This document shows positions 34,610 to 43,165 of a DNA stretch of 64,000 nucleotides, piece after piece (the first letter of the stretch is position 1; every line of letters starts with the position of its first letter). A program made the position numbers and the translations under genes. Source of the DNA: Clostridia bacterium. GTDB lineage: Bacteria > Bacillota > Clostridia > Christensenellales > Borkfalkiaceae. The DNA is taken from the NCBI GenBank assembly GCA_900767885.1, contig CAAGAU010000014.1, forward strand, positions 74,197 through 138,196, written 5' to 3'. The notes below the pieces were generated by a model. That model searched no databases and was not told the DNA's origin. It saw nothing but the letters and a program-made list of their open reading frames with translations.

Positions 34610-35152
34610 TTATTTATTCAATATTTCAAAAAGTTTTTCTTTATAGCCTTTAAGCGATTTTTCTATTATAGATAACGCCTCCTCCCTGCCGAGCACGGTG
34701 TTTACCGCGGTATTTTTACCTTCTAACTGTTTGTACACGCTAAAAAAGTGTTGCATTTCGTCAAATACGTGCTTGGGTAAGTCGTTTATGTTTTTATAAC
34801 TGTTATAGTTCGGGTCGGTAAACGGTATGGCTATTATCTTTTCGTCCTCGCTGCCGTTATCTTCCATAGTTATAACGCCTATAGGGTATACTCTGACCAG
34901 AGAAAGAGGCAACAAACTTTCGGAACAAAGTACTAAAACGTCGAGCGGATCGCCGTCGGCGGCAAGCGTATGCGGTATAAAACCGTAGTTTGCGGGATAA
35001 TGCGTTGACGTATACAATATACGATCAAGAATCAAAAGTCCGGTTTTTTTGTCGAGTTCGTACTTTTGTTTGCTACCCTTGGGAATTTCTATTACGGCGA
35101 TAAAATCGTCGGGATTGATCCTTTTCTTGTCAATGTCGTGCCAGATGTTCAT
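34610..35152 (-). CDS. ppa: Inorganic pyrophosphatase (family I)
   Basis: 180 aa soluble enzyme that hydrolyses pyrophosphate. Family I landmarks: IEIPKGSKQKYELDKKTG, RILYTSTHYPANYGFIPHTLAADGDPLDVLVL with the DxDPLD metal site, and FSVYKQLEGK near the C-terminus. First gene of the ppa-secB-crp-vanW group. Confidence 0.95.
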   Translation of the reverse strand: MNIWHDIDKKRINPDDFIAVIEIPKGSKQKYELDKKTGLLILDRILYTSTHYPANYGFIPHTLAADGDPLDVLVLCSESLLPLSLVRVYPIGVITMEDNGSEDEKIIAIPFTDPNYNSYKNINDLPKHVFDEMQHFFSVYKQLEGKNTAVNTVLGREEALSIIEKSLKGYKEKLFEILNK

Positions 35153-35274
35153 TTACAGCCTCGAAACAATTATTTACTATATATTACTATATTACGATTT
35201 TTTTGTCAAATTATCCGATTATATATGCCTTGAAATTTAATTAAAAAATTTTTTTGTTTTTTGCTTAAAAAAAC

Positions 35275-35303
35275 TTTACATTTTAAATAATTTAGTCTAT
35301 AAT
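35275..35303 (+). promoter_or_regulatory. Promoter of tRNA-Pro(GGG)
   Basis: TTTACA (35275-35280), a 17-bp spacer and TATAAT (35298-35303). The tRNA starts 31 bp after the -10 box. Confidence 0.8.
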
Positions 35304-35333
35304 AATAAGGCACTTGCAAGAAAGCGAGCGTAT

Positions 35334-35410
35334 CTGGGTGTAGCGCAGTTTGGTAGCGCGCTTGAATGGGGTTCAAGAGGCCGGAAGTTCAAATCTTCTC
35401 ACTCAGACCA
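35334..35410 (+). tRNA. tRNA-Pro, anticodon GGG
   Basis: 77 nt. Acceptor CTGGGTG pairs with CACTCAG (one G-U). The anticodon arm CTTGA-ATGGGGT-TCAAG gives GGG, the T-arm is normal, the discriminator is A73, and CCA is encoded. Its last 21 bases recur 187 bp downstream (35577-35597) and partly again at 35771-35786. Confidence 0.95.
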
Positions 35411-35597
35411 CCTTAAATAGTTCCGCAGACGGTTGTCTGCGGAATTTTTTATTTTCTCTTGTTCACGGGCTTCCGGCGATGCGGAAGTGACGAGATATGC
35501 CAATCGATTATATCTTTCGCGGCGACGCCGCTCTTCTTTCTTCGAGCATATCTCTATTCCGTCGCTTCGCTCCTTACAAATCTTCTCACTCAGACCA
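35411..35597 (+). repeat. Tandem repeat unit 1 with tRNA-Pro 3' tail
   Basis: 187 bp. It starts just after the tRNA CCA with a terminator-like hairpin (TTCCGCAGAC / GTCTGCGGAA and a T-run), continues with a structured segment (GAGATATGC / GCATATCTC inverted repeat), and ends with an exact copy of the last 21 bases of the tRNA gene. No supported coding sequence: reading frames through it are unrelated to known proteins. Confidence 0.8.
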
Positions 35598-35836
35598 AAA
35601 ACATCAGTTCCGTAGACGAATTAAATTTGCCTGCGGAATTTTTTATTCTCGCTTGTTCACAGGCTTCCGGCGAGGCGGAAGTGACGAGATATGCCAACCG
35701 ATTATATTTTGCGCGGCGACGCCGCTTTCCTTTCGTCGAGCATATCTCTATTCCGTCGCTTCGCTCCTTACAAATCTTCTCGACCAAATACAACAGTTCC
35801 GCAGACGAATTAAATTCGCCTGCGGAACTGTTCGTG
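35598..35836 (+). repeat. Tandem repeat unit 2 and partial unit 3
   Basis: Unit 2 (35598-35786) is a diverged copy of unit 1: the same hairpin, GAGATATGC / GCATATCTC stem and 5' order. It ends in a tail that lacks five bases of the tRNA copy (CAAATCTTCTC then GACCA). A third hairpin alone (35795-35828, GTTCCGCAGACGAA with TTCGCCTGCGGAAC) follows. The units differ by substitutions scattered evenly, so the duplication is not recent. Confidence 0.75.
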
Positions 35837-35850
35837 TGTAATGAACAGTC

Positions 35851-36549
35851 TCAATAATTGCCGTTCAATATTCTTTCCGGATTTATCTTAAATATAAGTT
35901 CCGCATAATCGGGATTCTTTTTGCTTACCTTTAAATATGCCTCACGCATAAGGTTTTTTCTGCCGTAATGCACGTCGCCGGCAATAACGTCGACAAGTTT
36001 TTTACGCACGAGTTTTTTTGCAAAAGAATACTCGTCTCCCCTGCTCTTATCAACTACCGATTGTGCGTTTACCTGGATTATCGCACCCGCGTTTTTAAGT
36101 TGTTCAATGACCTTTACGTTGCGAGTATAAGAAAACCTTTCCACATGCGCAAGTACCGGCGTATACCCCGACAACTCAACGTTGTAAACCAACTCGTCAA
36201 GGTCGACAGGTACGCTGTACTTTAATTCTATAAGCACGCACTTGCCGTTGCCCAAAGGTATAACGTCCCCCTTTTCAAAATCGGAAATCATGCTTCTGTA
36301 CGTTTCAATCTCGCGACCGAGCCATAATTTTACGCCCGTCTGCACCACTTCGGACATATTTTTAAATTGTTCAAAGTCGGCACGGATTTTTTCGTTGCTT
36401 ATAGTACAAGTTCCCCTGCGATAGTGCGGCGTAAGTGCCATTTCGGTAACGCCGTTTTTCTTCGCCTCGTTTAACAAATAAACCGACTGCTCTACGCTCG
36501 CCGAACCGTCGTCCACAAACGGTAATACGTGTGAGTGCAAATCAATCAT
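35851..36549 (-). CDS. CpsB/YwqE-type PHP tyrosine-protein phosphatase
   Basis: 232 aa PHP-fold metal-dependent phosphatase of the CpsB/CapC family that removes phosphate from bacterial tyrosine kinases controlling capsule or exopolysaccharide. Metal ligands: DLHSHVLPFVDDGS at the N-terminus, ALTPHYRRG, the REIE segment, AHVERF and GDVHYG. No partner kinase is nearby. Confidence 0.88.
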   Translation of the reverse strand: MIDLHSHVLPFVDDGSASVEQSVYLLNEAKKNGVTEMALTPHYRRGTCTISNEKIRADFEQFKNMSEVVQTGVKLWLGREIETYRSMISDFEKGDVIPLGNGKCVLIELKYSVPVDLDELVYNVELSGYTPVLAHVERFSYTRNVKVIEQLKNAGAIIQVNAQSVVDKSRGDEYSFAKKLVRKKLVDVIAGDVHYGRKNLMREAYLKVSKKNPDYAELIFKINPERILNGNY

Positions 36550-36554
36550 TATTT

Positions 36555-37868
36555 CTACCTCCTCATACCTTTATCATTACGGATATTTTTAACCGTTTTT
36601 TCAAAACCGTTGTCGGACGGATGATAAAACACCTCGCCCACGAGCGAATCCGGCAAATACTGCTGCTCTACGTAACCGCCGTAATCGTGCGGGTATTTAT
36701 ACGCTTTGCTCTTATTTTTAGCCTCCGAATCGGCAAACACGGAATTTCTTAAGTGAGCGGGAACGGTATCGTCTTTCGCGCTCTCGGCGGCATGCTTTGC
36801 CGCATTCATGGCAACCACCGTGGAATTTGATTTCGGTGCCTCGCAAACGTAGATAATCGCCTCCGACAAAGGGATTAGCCCTTCGGGATAACCTATATTC
36901 TGAAAAGCCGTGAGCGCGCTCGTCGCAACGACCAGAGCCTGCGGATCCGCCATACCCACGTCTTCGGCGGAATGCACGACAAGTCGCCTTGCAATAAGCA
37001 GAGGATCACAACCGCCCGAAATAAGCCTGTGCGCATAATACAACGCGGCGTCGCTCGAACTGCCGCGTAGCGACTTGCAAAACGCGCTTAACATATCGTA
37101 ATAGGAATTTTCGTCGTAAGAAAGAGCCTTGCGCTGAATAGACTGCTCGGCATCTTTAAGCGTTACCGTAGTTTTACCGTTCTCGTCGGCAGGAGTGGTT
37201 AAAACCGCTAATTCGAGCGCGTTATAAGCCGTCCTTAAATCGCCGCCGCAAAGTAGCGCGATATGTTCGAGCGCGGCGTCCTCCACGGTAAGATCGAGTT
37301 TGCCGTACCCACGTTTTTCGTCCTTAATAGCCCTGACGAGCGCGGATTTGACAGTATCTTTATCTATCCGTTTAAACTCGAAAACTCTGCAACGGGAAAC
37401 TATTGCCGGAGTCATTGCGGCGTAAGGATTTTCGGTTGTGGAACCGATAAAAATAATAGTGCCTTTTTCTATCGCAGGCAACAAACTGTCCGACTGCGTT
37501 TTGCTGAAACGGTGGCACTCATCGAGTAAAAGATAGGTCTTTTTACCATACATGCGAAGATTGTCGGCTGCTTCGTCCACAGCCTTTTTAACGTCCGCAA
37601 CGCCGCTAGATACGGCGTTTAATTTAACGAAATTTCCGCTTGTGGAATTTGCGATAATATTGGCGAGCGTAGTTTTTCCGGTTCCGGGAGGACCCCAAAA
37701 AATACAACTGCCGACCTTGTCGAGCGAGATCGCCCTGCGCAGCAGACTGTTTTGCTCGCAAATATGGCTCTGCCCTAAAAACTCGCGCAGCGAAACGGGG
37801 CGCATACGCTCCGCCAAAGGCTTGGACGAATCGGAATTTTCTTTTATAGTGTCGAATAAATCGTACAT
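36555..37868 (-). CDS. rarA: Replication-associated recombination protein RarA (MgsA)
   Basis: 437 aa AAA+ clamp-loader-like ATPase acting at stalled replication forks. PLAERMRPVSLREFLGQSHI leads to Walker A GPPGTGKTTLAN and Walker B LLLDECHRFSK. Sensor region GSTTENPY, arginine-containing SRCRVFEF and the C-terminal tetramerisation part GGYVEQQYLPDSL are all present. Only 30 bp separate it from the divergent ylbJ. Confidence 0.95.
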   Translation of the reverse strand: MYDLFDTIKENSDSSKPLAERMRPVSLREFLGQSHICEQNSLLRRAISLDKVGSCIFWGPPGTGKTTLANIIANSTSGNFVKLNAVSSGVADVKKAVDEAADNLRMYGKKTYLLLDECHRFSKTQSDSLLPAIEKGTIIFIGSTTENPYAAMTPAIVSRCRVFEFKRIDKDTVKSALVRAIKDEKRGYGKLDLTVEDAALEHIALLCGGDLRTAYNALELAVLTTPADENGKTTVTLKDAEQSIQRKALSYDENSYYDMLSAFCKSLRGSSSDAALYYAHRLISGGCDPLLIARRLVVHSAEDVGMADPQALVVATSALTAFQNIGYPEGLIPLSEAIIYVCEAPKSNSTVVAMNAAKHAAESAKDDTVPAHLRNSVFADSEAKNKSKAYKYPHDYGGYVEQQYLPDSLVGEVFYHPSDNGFEKTVKNIRNDKGMRR

Positions 37869-37898
37869 AAAATCACCGCTTTTTTTATAAAGTATAAT

Positions 37899-38852
37899 AT
37901 GAAAAAATTTTTAAATTTTATCGTAATCGCGCTTTGCGCGTGTGCGGCCATCGCGCTCGCCGCAAAACCAGACGTTTTCGTTTCGTCCGCGTTAAACGGT
38001 ATAAAACTTTGGGCGGTTATAGTTCTGCCGGCACTGCTGCCGTTCTTTTTTCTTACCGCGCTTGCTTCCGCTCTCGGACTTACCCGCGCAACCGCAAAGC
38101 TTGCCGGCAAACCGTTTTCAAAAATCTTTCGGACAAGCGGCGTATGCGCTTACGCATTCGTAACGAGCGTCCTTTCGGGTTACCCGGTAGGCGCAAAAAT
38201 AATAAGCGACCTTAAAACGCAAGGTCTTATATCTACCGACGAAGCAACGCGCGCGGCAACGTTTTGTTCGACGTCGGGCCCGCTGTTTATCGTCGGCAGC
38301 GTAGGCTACGGAATGTTTTCAAGTAAAAACGCGGGATTTAAAATACTTATCTGCCACGTTTTGTCCGCTGTGATTTGCGGACTTGTTTTCAGGTTTTACG
38401 GCAAACGCGAAACAAGTGATAATCGTCTTATCTACCCGCTTAACAATGCCGACAATATACTGTACGACTGCGTTTATTCTTCTGTCGTTTCCGTTGCCGT
38501 GGTGGGCGGTTTTATATGCGTGTTTTACCTTTTTGCCGATACGCTGGAATATTTCGGCGTAATTGCCTTTTTGGCAAAACCGTTAGCCGCGATTATTAAA
38601 AACGAACGACTTGCAAACGCCGTTGCAGGCGGCGCGATAGAGTGTACGCGCGGCTGCAAACTACTGTCTTTATGCGGCACGAATAAAATCACCGTATCTT
38701 TGGCGTGCGGACTTGTTTCGTTCGGCGGCGTTTCCGTTATTGTACAGTCGATAGCATTTTTACAAAAAGCAAAAGTAAAAATCGCGGTGTTTTTATCGTC
38801 AAAAATTATTCAGACGATTACAGCATTTTTATTATGTCTGTTATTGTATTAA
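37899..38852 (+). CDS. ylbJ: YlbJ-type sporulation/nucleoside-recognition membrane protein
   Basis: 317 aa with about eight predicted membrane segments. The family motif region reads VTSVLSGYPVGAKIISDLK with CSTSGPLFIVGSVGYGMF, typical of nucleoside-recognition (Gate) domain proteins such as YlbJ and SpmA/B. In Bacillus subtilis ylbJ is needed for spore cortex formation. A TATAAT string abuts the ATG, but there is no room for a leader, so expression may depend on other signals. It overlaps the convergent coaD by 12 bp. Confidence 0.85.
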   Translation: MKKFLNFIVIALCACAAIALAAKPDVFVSSALNGIKLWAVIVLPALLPFFFLTALASALGLTRATAKLAGKPFSKIFRTSGVCAYAFVTSVLSGYPVGAKIISDLKTQGLISTDEATRAATFCSTSGPLFIVGSVGYGMFSSKNAGFKILICHVLSAVICGLVFRFYGKRETSDNRLIYPLNNADNILYDCVYSSVVSVAVVGGFICVFYLFADTLEYFGVIAFLAKPLAAIIKNERLANAVAGGAIECTRGCKLLSLCGTNKITVSLACGLVSFGGVSVIVQSIAFLQKAKVKIAVFLSSKIIQTITAFLLCLLLY

Positions 38853-39305
38853 ACCGACTATTTCGTCGGGAACGTACTTGGATATGTCTTTATTAAAAGT
38901 TAAAAGTTCCCTTACTGCCGTGGAACTTACGCTGACGCTCGCTACGCTGCAAGGGACGTACAGAGTAACCATTTCGGGCATAAGTTCGGCATTTACGTAA
39001 TTTATGTCGTTTTCGTAATCGTAATCTCTGCCGTTACGCAAGCCGCGCACGTAATAAGTCGCGTTTTCTTTTTTCATAAGATCGACGAGTAAGCCGTCGT
39101 GATAAACAACTTTTACTCCGCGATATTTTTTGCAGACGGCGCTTAAAAATTCAAGTCTTTTCTCCACCGAAAACATCGCCTGCTTTTTTACGTTGATACA
39201 CAGTGCGACGACGGTTTCGTCAAACAGGTCGGCACACTTTTTTATAATTTCTTCGTGTCCTTTCGTTACGGGGTCGAAAGTTCCCGCAAACACGCATTTT
39301 TTCAT
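38841..39305 (-). CDS. coaD: Phosphopantetheine adenylyltransferase
   Basis: 154 aa enzyme of CoA biosynthesis. The nucleotidyltransferase motif is AGTFDPVTKGHEEII. YYVRGLRNGRDYDYENDIN and SVSSTAVRELL are typical CoaD elements. The frame opens with TTG at 39311, but GGGGGA at 7 nt supports the ATG at 39303-39305, three bases after the rsmD stop. Confidence 0.95.
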   Translation of the reverse strand: MKKCVFAGTFDPVTKGHEEIIKKCADLFDETVVALCINVKKQAMFSVEKRLEFLSAVCKKYRGVKVVYHDGLLVDLMKKENATYYVRGLRNGRDYDYENDINYVNAELMPEMVTLYVPCSVASVSVSSTAVRELLTFNKDISKYVPDEIVGLIQ

Positions 39306-39307
39306 AA

Positions 39308-39835
39308 TCAATCCCCCGAAGTATAAAAATCGAATTTGGCGACGCCGTATTTGCGGCTGTCGTGCAGTTTAAGTCCGACGGGGGGAGTTAACCCCTCGCC
39401 CGAGTGTTCGTAAATTAAAAGTCCGCCTTTTTTTAACAGATTTCTTTTTGCCACTATTTCAAGTGCGGCAAACGCATTTTCTTTATACGGTGGGTCAAGG
39501 AAAATTATATCGTAAACGCCTGTCGACTTATTTAAAAAATCGTATGCGTCGGATTTTACGACCGTCGCTGTTTCGCCTATCGCCGTTAAATTGTCTTTTT
39601 CGATTTTTACACTCTCGGCAGAACTGTCCACAAGCGTTACGGGGAACGCGCCGCGCGACAAAGCCTCTATACCGACCGCGCCCGTACCCGCAAATAAATC
39701 GAGAAATGAAAGCCCGCTTATATTGCCTAAAATATTAAAAAGTGCCTCTTTCGCTCTGTCGGAAGTGGGTCTTACGTCGTTACCCGAAAATTCTTTTAAC
39801 TTTCTTCCGCCATGCTTACCTGATATAATTCTCAA
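39308..39835 (-). CDS. rsmD: 16S rRNA (guanine966-N2)-methyltransferase RsmD
   Basis: 175 aa SAM-dependent methyltransferase. N-terminal MRIISGKHGGRKL, motif I LDLFAGTGAVGIEALSRGA, and the catalytic DPPY in IIFLDPPYKEN are clear. It overlaps queH by four bases (ATGA) and is followed by coaD, a common rsmD-coaD pair. Confidence 0.95.
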   Translation of the reverse strand: MRIISGKHGGRKLKEFSGNDVRPTSDRAKEALFNILGNISGLSFLDLFAGTGAVGIEALSRGAFPVTLVDSSAESVKIEKDNLTAIGETATVVKSDAYDFLNKSTGVYDIIFLDPPYKENAFAALEIVAKRNLLKKGGLLIYEHSGEGLTPPVGLKLHDSRKYGVAKFDFYTSGD

Positions 39836-40455
39836 TTCTCTTCACCCGTTATGTGCGCGTACTTGGAGTATATACAGCCGCAATAATTCTGCCTGTACAG
39901 TCCGTTTTCCTCGGCGAGTTTTACGCTGCGCAAAAAACCTCCGCGCTTTTTAAAGTCGCTCGGTAAAAACTCTACCCCGAAACTATCGCCAACCCGATCG
40001 CCTATCTCGTTTATAAGCGTAGCGTTTTTGTGCGGAGATACGGTAAGCGTGGTACAAAAATAGCGATAATCGCCCTCTTTGGCAACTTTTGCGGTTTCGT
40101 TTAAACGCAACTCAAAGCACTTTTCGCACCGTTCGCCTCCCTCGGGGGCTTTTTCGTAACCCTTTGCAACCTCAAAAAACTCGCTCGCTTTATACCTGCC
40201 GCCTATAAACTTTATCTTATCGCCGTAGACTTCGCTTAAGTAACGTCTTTGTTCGTTAAGCCTCAGATTATATTCTTCGCTCTCGGTGATATTCGGGTTA
40301 AAGTAGAAAACCGTTATATCGAAGTTTTTAAACAGTCGCTCGATAACTGCGGTAGAACATGGCGCGCAACAACTATGCAATAAAAGCGTAGGTTTTTCGT
40401 CGCCGAATGTTTTTATTAAATTTTGCATTTCAAGATCGTAATTTACGGCGTTCAT
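39832..40455 (-). CDS. queH: Epoxyqueuosine reductase QueH
   Basis: 207 aa, non-cobalamin epoxyqueuosine reductase that completes queuosine in tRNA. Cysteine motifs of the family are all present: HSCCAPCST near residue 30, CEKCFELRL near 115, and QNYCGCIYS at the C-terminus. It starts one base before the mreB stop region and overlaps rsmD. Confidence 0.93.
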   Translation of the reverse strand: MNAVNYDLEMQNLIKTFGDEKPTLLLHSCCAPCSTAVIERLFKNFDITVFYFNPNITESEEYNLRLNEQRRYLSEVYGDKIKFIGGRYKASEFFEVAKGYEKAPEGGERCEKCFELRLNETAKVAKEGDYRYFCTTLTVSPHKNATLINEIGDRVGDSFGVEFLPSDFKKRGGFLRSVKLAEENGLYRQNYCGCIYSKYAHITGEEN

Positions 40456-40456
40456 A

Positions 40457-41458
40457 TCAATCTATTTTTATCTTTTTAAGTAATTTTTCGTTGCCCGCGA
40501 CAATGCCTCCGCCGATGGCGTTTACCATTTCGGGATCTTCAAACACGTTAGCCTTAATAGCCATAGTATCGCGGAAATAGGAATCCAATCCGGCAAGACG
40601 GCTTGTGCCGCCCGCAAAATACACGCCCGAACGTCTGATTTCTGCCGAAACTTCCGCAGGGAGTTTTGCCATTACCATACCCGCTATTTCAAAAATTTTA
40701 TCGAAAAACGCCTGTACGGGCATGCGCACGTCCTGCGCGCTTATCGACACCGAGCGCGGTTTACCGCTGGATAAATCTCTTCCGTTTACCACGGTACGCG
40801 TTATATCGCCGTCGATTAAACTCGCTATCTGCGTTTTTATACGCTCGGCGGTAAGCATACCTATACGCAGATTAAATAATTCCTCTACGTGGTTTATAAT
40901 CATTGCGTCTATATTTCTTCCGCCCATATTTACGTTTACGCCCGATATCACGCCGTCAAGCGAAACTGCCGCAATATTCGTCGTGCCTCCCCCGACGTCT
41001 ATTATGAAACACGGATTGCTTTCCGACACGGGAATACCCAGTCCCAACGCGGTCAAAATGGGCGATTCTACGCAGGTTACGTTATAAACGCCGGCCGCGG
41101 CAAGAACTTTTTCGTATTTTTTAATTTCCGAGTTTTCAAGTCCGCACGGAACTGACAAAACCACCTTAGGGCGCAGACTCAATTTTCTTAAAGTTATTTT
41201 ATTAAGAAAGTTTTCAAGCGTGAGAGTGGCATTTTTCACGTCGGCAATCTGCCCTTCCGCAACGGGGAAAACTATACGCGTCGTTTCGGCGGTCTTACCA
41301 ATAAGTTTTTTTGCCTCCGCGCCGACGGCTTTAACGGTAGGCTTTTCACTCGCGGTAAGCGCGATAACGGTAGGTTCGGACAGTACGACACCCGCGCCAA
41401 GTTGATATATAACTGTGTTTACCGAACCGAAATCTACGGCAATGATATTTTTGCTCAT
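40457..41458 (-). CDS. mreB: Rod-shape determining actin homologue MreB/Mbl
   Basis: 333 aa, bacterial actin. Phosphate 1 loop VDFGSVNTVIY, phosphate 2 FIIDVGGGTTNIAAVSLDG, and the adenosine motif VYFAGGTSRLAGL are present. mreC and mreD are not adjacent, which suggests an Mbl-like paralogue or a rearranged locus. It overlaps maf by four bases (ATGA). Confidence 0.93.
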   Translation of the reverse strand: MSKNIIAVDFGSVNTVIYQLGAGVVLSEPTVIALTASEKPTVKAVGAEAKKLIGKTAETTRIVFPVAEGQIADVKNATLTLENFLNKITLRKLSLRPKVVLSVPCGLENSEIKKYEKVLAAAGVYNVTCVESPILTALGLGIPVSESNPCFIIDVGGGTTNIAAVSLDGVISGVNVNMGGRNIDAMIINHVEELFNLRIGMLTAERIKTQIASLIDGDITRTVVNGRDLSSGKPRSVSISAQDVRMPVQAFFDKIFEIAGMVMAKLPAEVSAEIRRSGVYFAGGTSRLAGLDSYFRDTMAIKANVFEDPEMVNAIGGGIVAGNEKLLKKIKID

Positions 41459-42021
41459 TTTAAAAACTCCTTAATCGTGTCGCTCAAAGCCTCTATCGGT
41501 AAACCTATAACGTTATCGCGATAGCCGTCGCACTTTTTTACAAGCCCGAACCCGTCCTGTATGCCGTACGCGCCCGCTTTGCCTTTATATAACCCGCTTT
41601 TTAAATACGCGGAAATAACCTCGTCGGTCAACTCGTTGAAAGTAACTTCCGACTCGACTTCGCCCGTTTCGCGCATACCGTCGGTAATCAGTGCATAACC
41701 GGTAATTACCGTATGAGTTTTACCTGAAAAAAGGCGTAACATACGCTCGGCGTCCGCCTCGGAATCCGGCTTACCGAATATCTCGCCGTCAAGCGCGACT
41801 ACGGTATCCGCACCGAGCACTACCGCGCCCGTGCCTTTTGCCGCCCTTGAATAAACGTCCTCACATTTTTCAACGGCGCATTTTACTGCGTACTTTGCGG
41901 GAGAAACGCCTTTTTCGGGGCGACTTTCTTTGTCGCTGGTTATAACTTCAAACTCAAAACCGCCATCTGAAAGCAGTTCTTTTCGTCTCGGCGAAGCACT
42001 CGCCAAAATTAACCTTTTCAT
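41455..42021 (-). CDS. maf: Maf family nucleoside triphosphate pyrophosphatase
   Basis: 188 aa. Maf enzymes hydrolyse dTTP/UTP and modified nucleotides. The conserved start LILASASPRRKELL, the SDKESRPEKGVSP loop and LGADTVVALDGEIFGKP with its catalytic Asp and the GAYGIQDGFG segment fit the YhdE group. It is first of maf-mreB-queH-rsmD-coaD, all joined by overlaps or short gaps. Confidence 0.94.
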   Translation of the reverse strand: MKRLILASASPRRKELLSDGGFEFEVITSDKESRPEKGVSPAKYAVKCAVEKCEDVYSRAAKGTGAVVLGADTVVALDGEIFGKPDSEADAERMLRLFSGKTHTVITGYALITDGMRETGEVESEVTFNELTDEVISAYLKSGLYKGKAGAYGIQDGFGLVKKCDGYRDNVIGLPIEALSDTIKEFLK

Positions 42022-42113
42022 ACGGATATATCATACCATAAAAAGTATTTTTTGTAAAGTATTATTTAAAAATATTAACATGCGTTTAAGCAGGACCGAA
42101 ATAATACGAAACA

Positions 42114-42137
42114 GCCGCCCGCAAAAAAGCGAACGGC
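42114..42137 (-). terminator. Hairpin after the Spo0A-C gene
   Basis: 9-bp stem GCCGTTCGC / GCGGGCGGC (minus strand, two G-U pairs) with a six-T loop, 14 nt beyond the Spo0A-C stop. The following T-tract is weak, so termination may be partial. Confidence 0.5.
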
Positions 42138-42150
42138 CGATAAAAAGTTT

Positions 42151-42864
42151 TCAGTTTTGCGCAATAGTGGTTAAATAAGCGATAAACTCGGAATTGGTCG
42201 GCTTATCGTTTACGGAAAAATTACCGCCGTAATACCTGTTTGCAACGTCGAATATTTTTCCTTTTATGCAAACCATTTCTATCGCGTTACGAATGTTTCT
42301 TTCTACAGCCTTACTTGTCGTATGATAGTTTTCCGCAATTATCGGATACAGGCGCGTCGTGATTTTTAACAAGAGTTCGGGAGAGTTTAAACTGTACTTG
42401 ACCGCGCTCAATAAAAAATTGTAACCTGCGAGATTGGCAAACAATCCGATCTTGGTAAAGAAATCGGCTATCTTCCTGAGGTTTGCGGACGTAGACTGCT
42501 TACGTATACATCCGTCTAACCGACATAAAAAATCTTCACAACAAAATCTTCCGTGGGATAAATCCCCGTCGAACATATCTTTGCAATGGTTCTTATAGAT
42601 GATGGTATAAATACCTCCGCAATCGTAAATATCGACCTTCCCCACGTTAGCAGCGGCAAACGCAAACCTTAAAATAACTTTTTCGGTTACGCCGCTGCCG
42701 TCTGCCTGAACGATTACGAAATCTTTACAGGTTATCATATCGCTGCAAGCAATATCGTTATCCGCACGCGTTACGTCAACTCTGCCCGAAAGGCAGTTGG
42801 TGAATTTTACTTCCTTGGCAAACTTTTCGCGTGCCTCGCCGTTTGCCATAATTAAACCATACAT
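42151..42864 (-). CDS. Spo0A-C DNA-binding protein without a canonical receiver
   Basis: 237 aa. The C-terminal 110 residues match the Spo0A DNA-binding domain closely: LLKITTRLYPIIAENYHTTSKAVERNIRNAIEMV and KPTNSEFIAYL, with the ERxIRxAIE recognition helix. The N-terminal 120 residues show alternating strands and helices but no phosphoacceptor DD...D...K pattern of a receiver. Several Cys are present instead (CSDMITC, YDCGG, FCCEDFLCRLDGC). A strong promoter, placed at 42909-42937, supports the ATG at 42862-42864 (GGAGGG). It may be a Spo0A paralogue with a different trigger, or the N-domain is a degenerate receiver. Confidence 0.8.
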   Translation of the reverse strand: MYGLIMANGEAREKFAKEVKFTNCLSGRVDVTRADNDIACSDMITCKDFVIVQADGSGVTEKVILRFAFAAANVGKVDIYDCGGIYTIIYKNHCKDMFDGDLSHGRFCCEDFLCRLDGCIRKQSTSANLRKIADFFTKIGLFANLAGYNFLLSAVKYSLNSPELLLKITTRLYPIIAENYHTTSKAVERNIRNAIEMVCIKGKIFDVANRYYGGNFSVNDKPTNSEFIAYLTTIAQN

Positions 42865-42908
42865 TTTAAATACCCTCCCCGAATCGTTTTGCGAATCGTA
42901 TTGGCAAT

Positions 42909-42937
42909 ATTTTACAATAATTACTTTCATTTGTCAA
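42909..42937 (-). promoter_or_regulatory. Promoter of the Spo0A-C gene
   Basis: TTGACA (42932-42937), a 17-bp spacer and TAAAAT (42909-42914) on the minus strand. The predicted start near 42902 rules out the longer ORF start at 42930. Upstream, 42938-43105 is AT-rich, and I see no gene or further structure in it. Confidence 0.8.
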
Positions 42938-43105
42938 TTATTTTTTAGTAAATTTTTACAATTTGTGATAAATTTATTAAATTTTTTCAGATAAAGAACA
43001 CCGATAGTAATGATTTTGTAAAAATATAATTATTTACGGTTACTTTAAAAAGAAATTTTACTATATGCAAAAAGGCACACTCGTTCATACGACAAAAATT
43101 GACAA

Positions 43106-43143
43106 AAAACCGACTATCGCACTTTAAAACGATAGTCGGTTTT
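43106..43143 (-). terminator. Rho-independent terminator after the TerB-like gene
   Basis: 14-bp arms (core AACCGACTATCG) with a ten-base loop and a TTTTTTG tail on the minus strand, 23 nt beyond the stop of the TerB-like gene. Confidence 0.85.
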
Positions 43144-43165
43144 AATCGTTTGCTATTTTGAAAAT

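Noticed and set aside
35433..35857. Open frames through the tRNA-tail repeats
   Set aside because: They are long only because the repeat lacks stops in those frames. No RBS, overlapping frames, and the DNA is explained by tandem repeats.
42092..42112. AATAATACGAA in the maf/Spo0A-C gap
   Set aside because: An 11-base match to the MITE end without a second end. Not enough to call a copy.
42938..43105. AT-rich gap with TTTTGTCAA / TTTTTGTCG strings resembling Spo0A boxes
   Set aside because: The matches to TGTCGAA are incomplete and such strings are expected by chance in AT-rich DNA.
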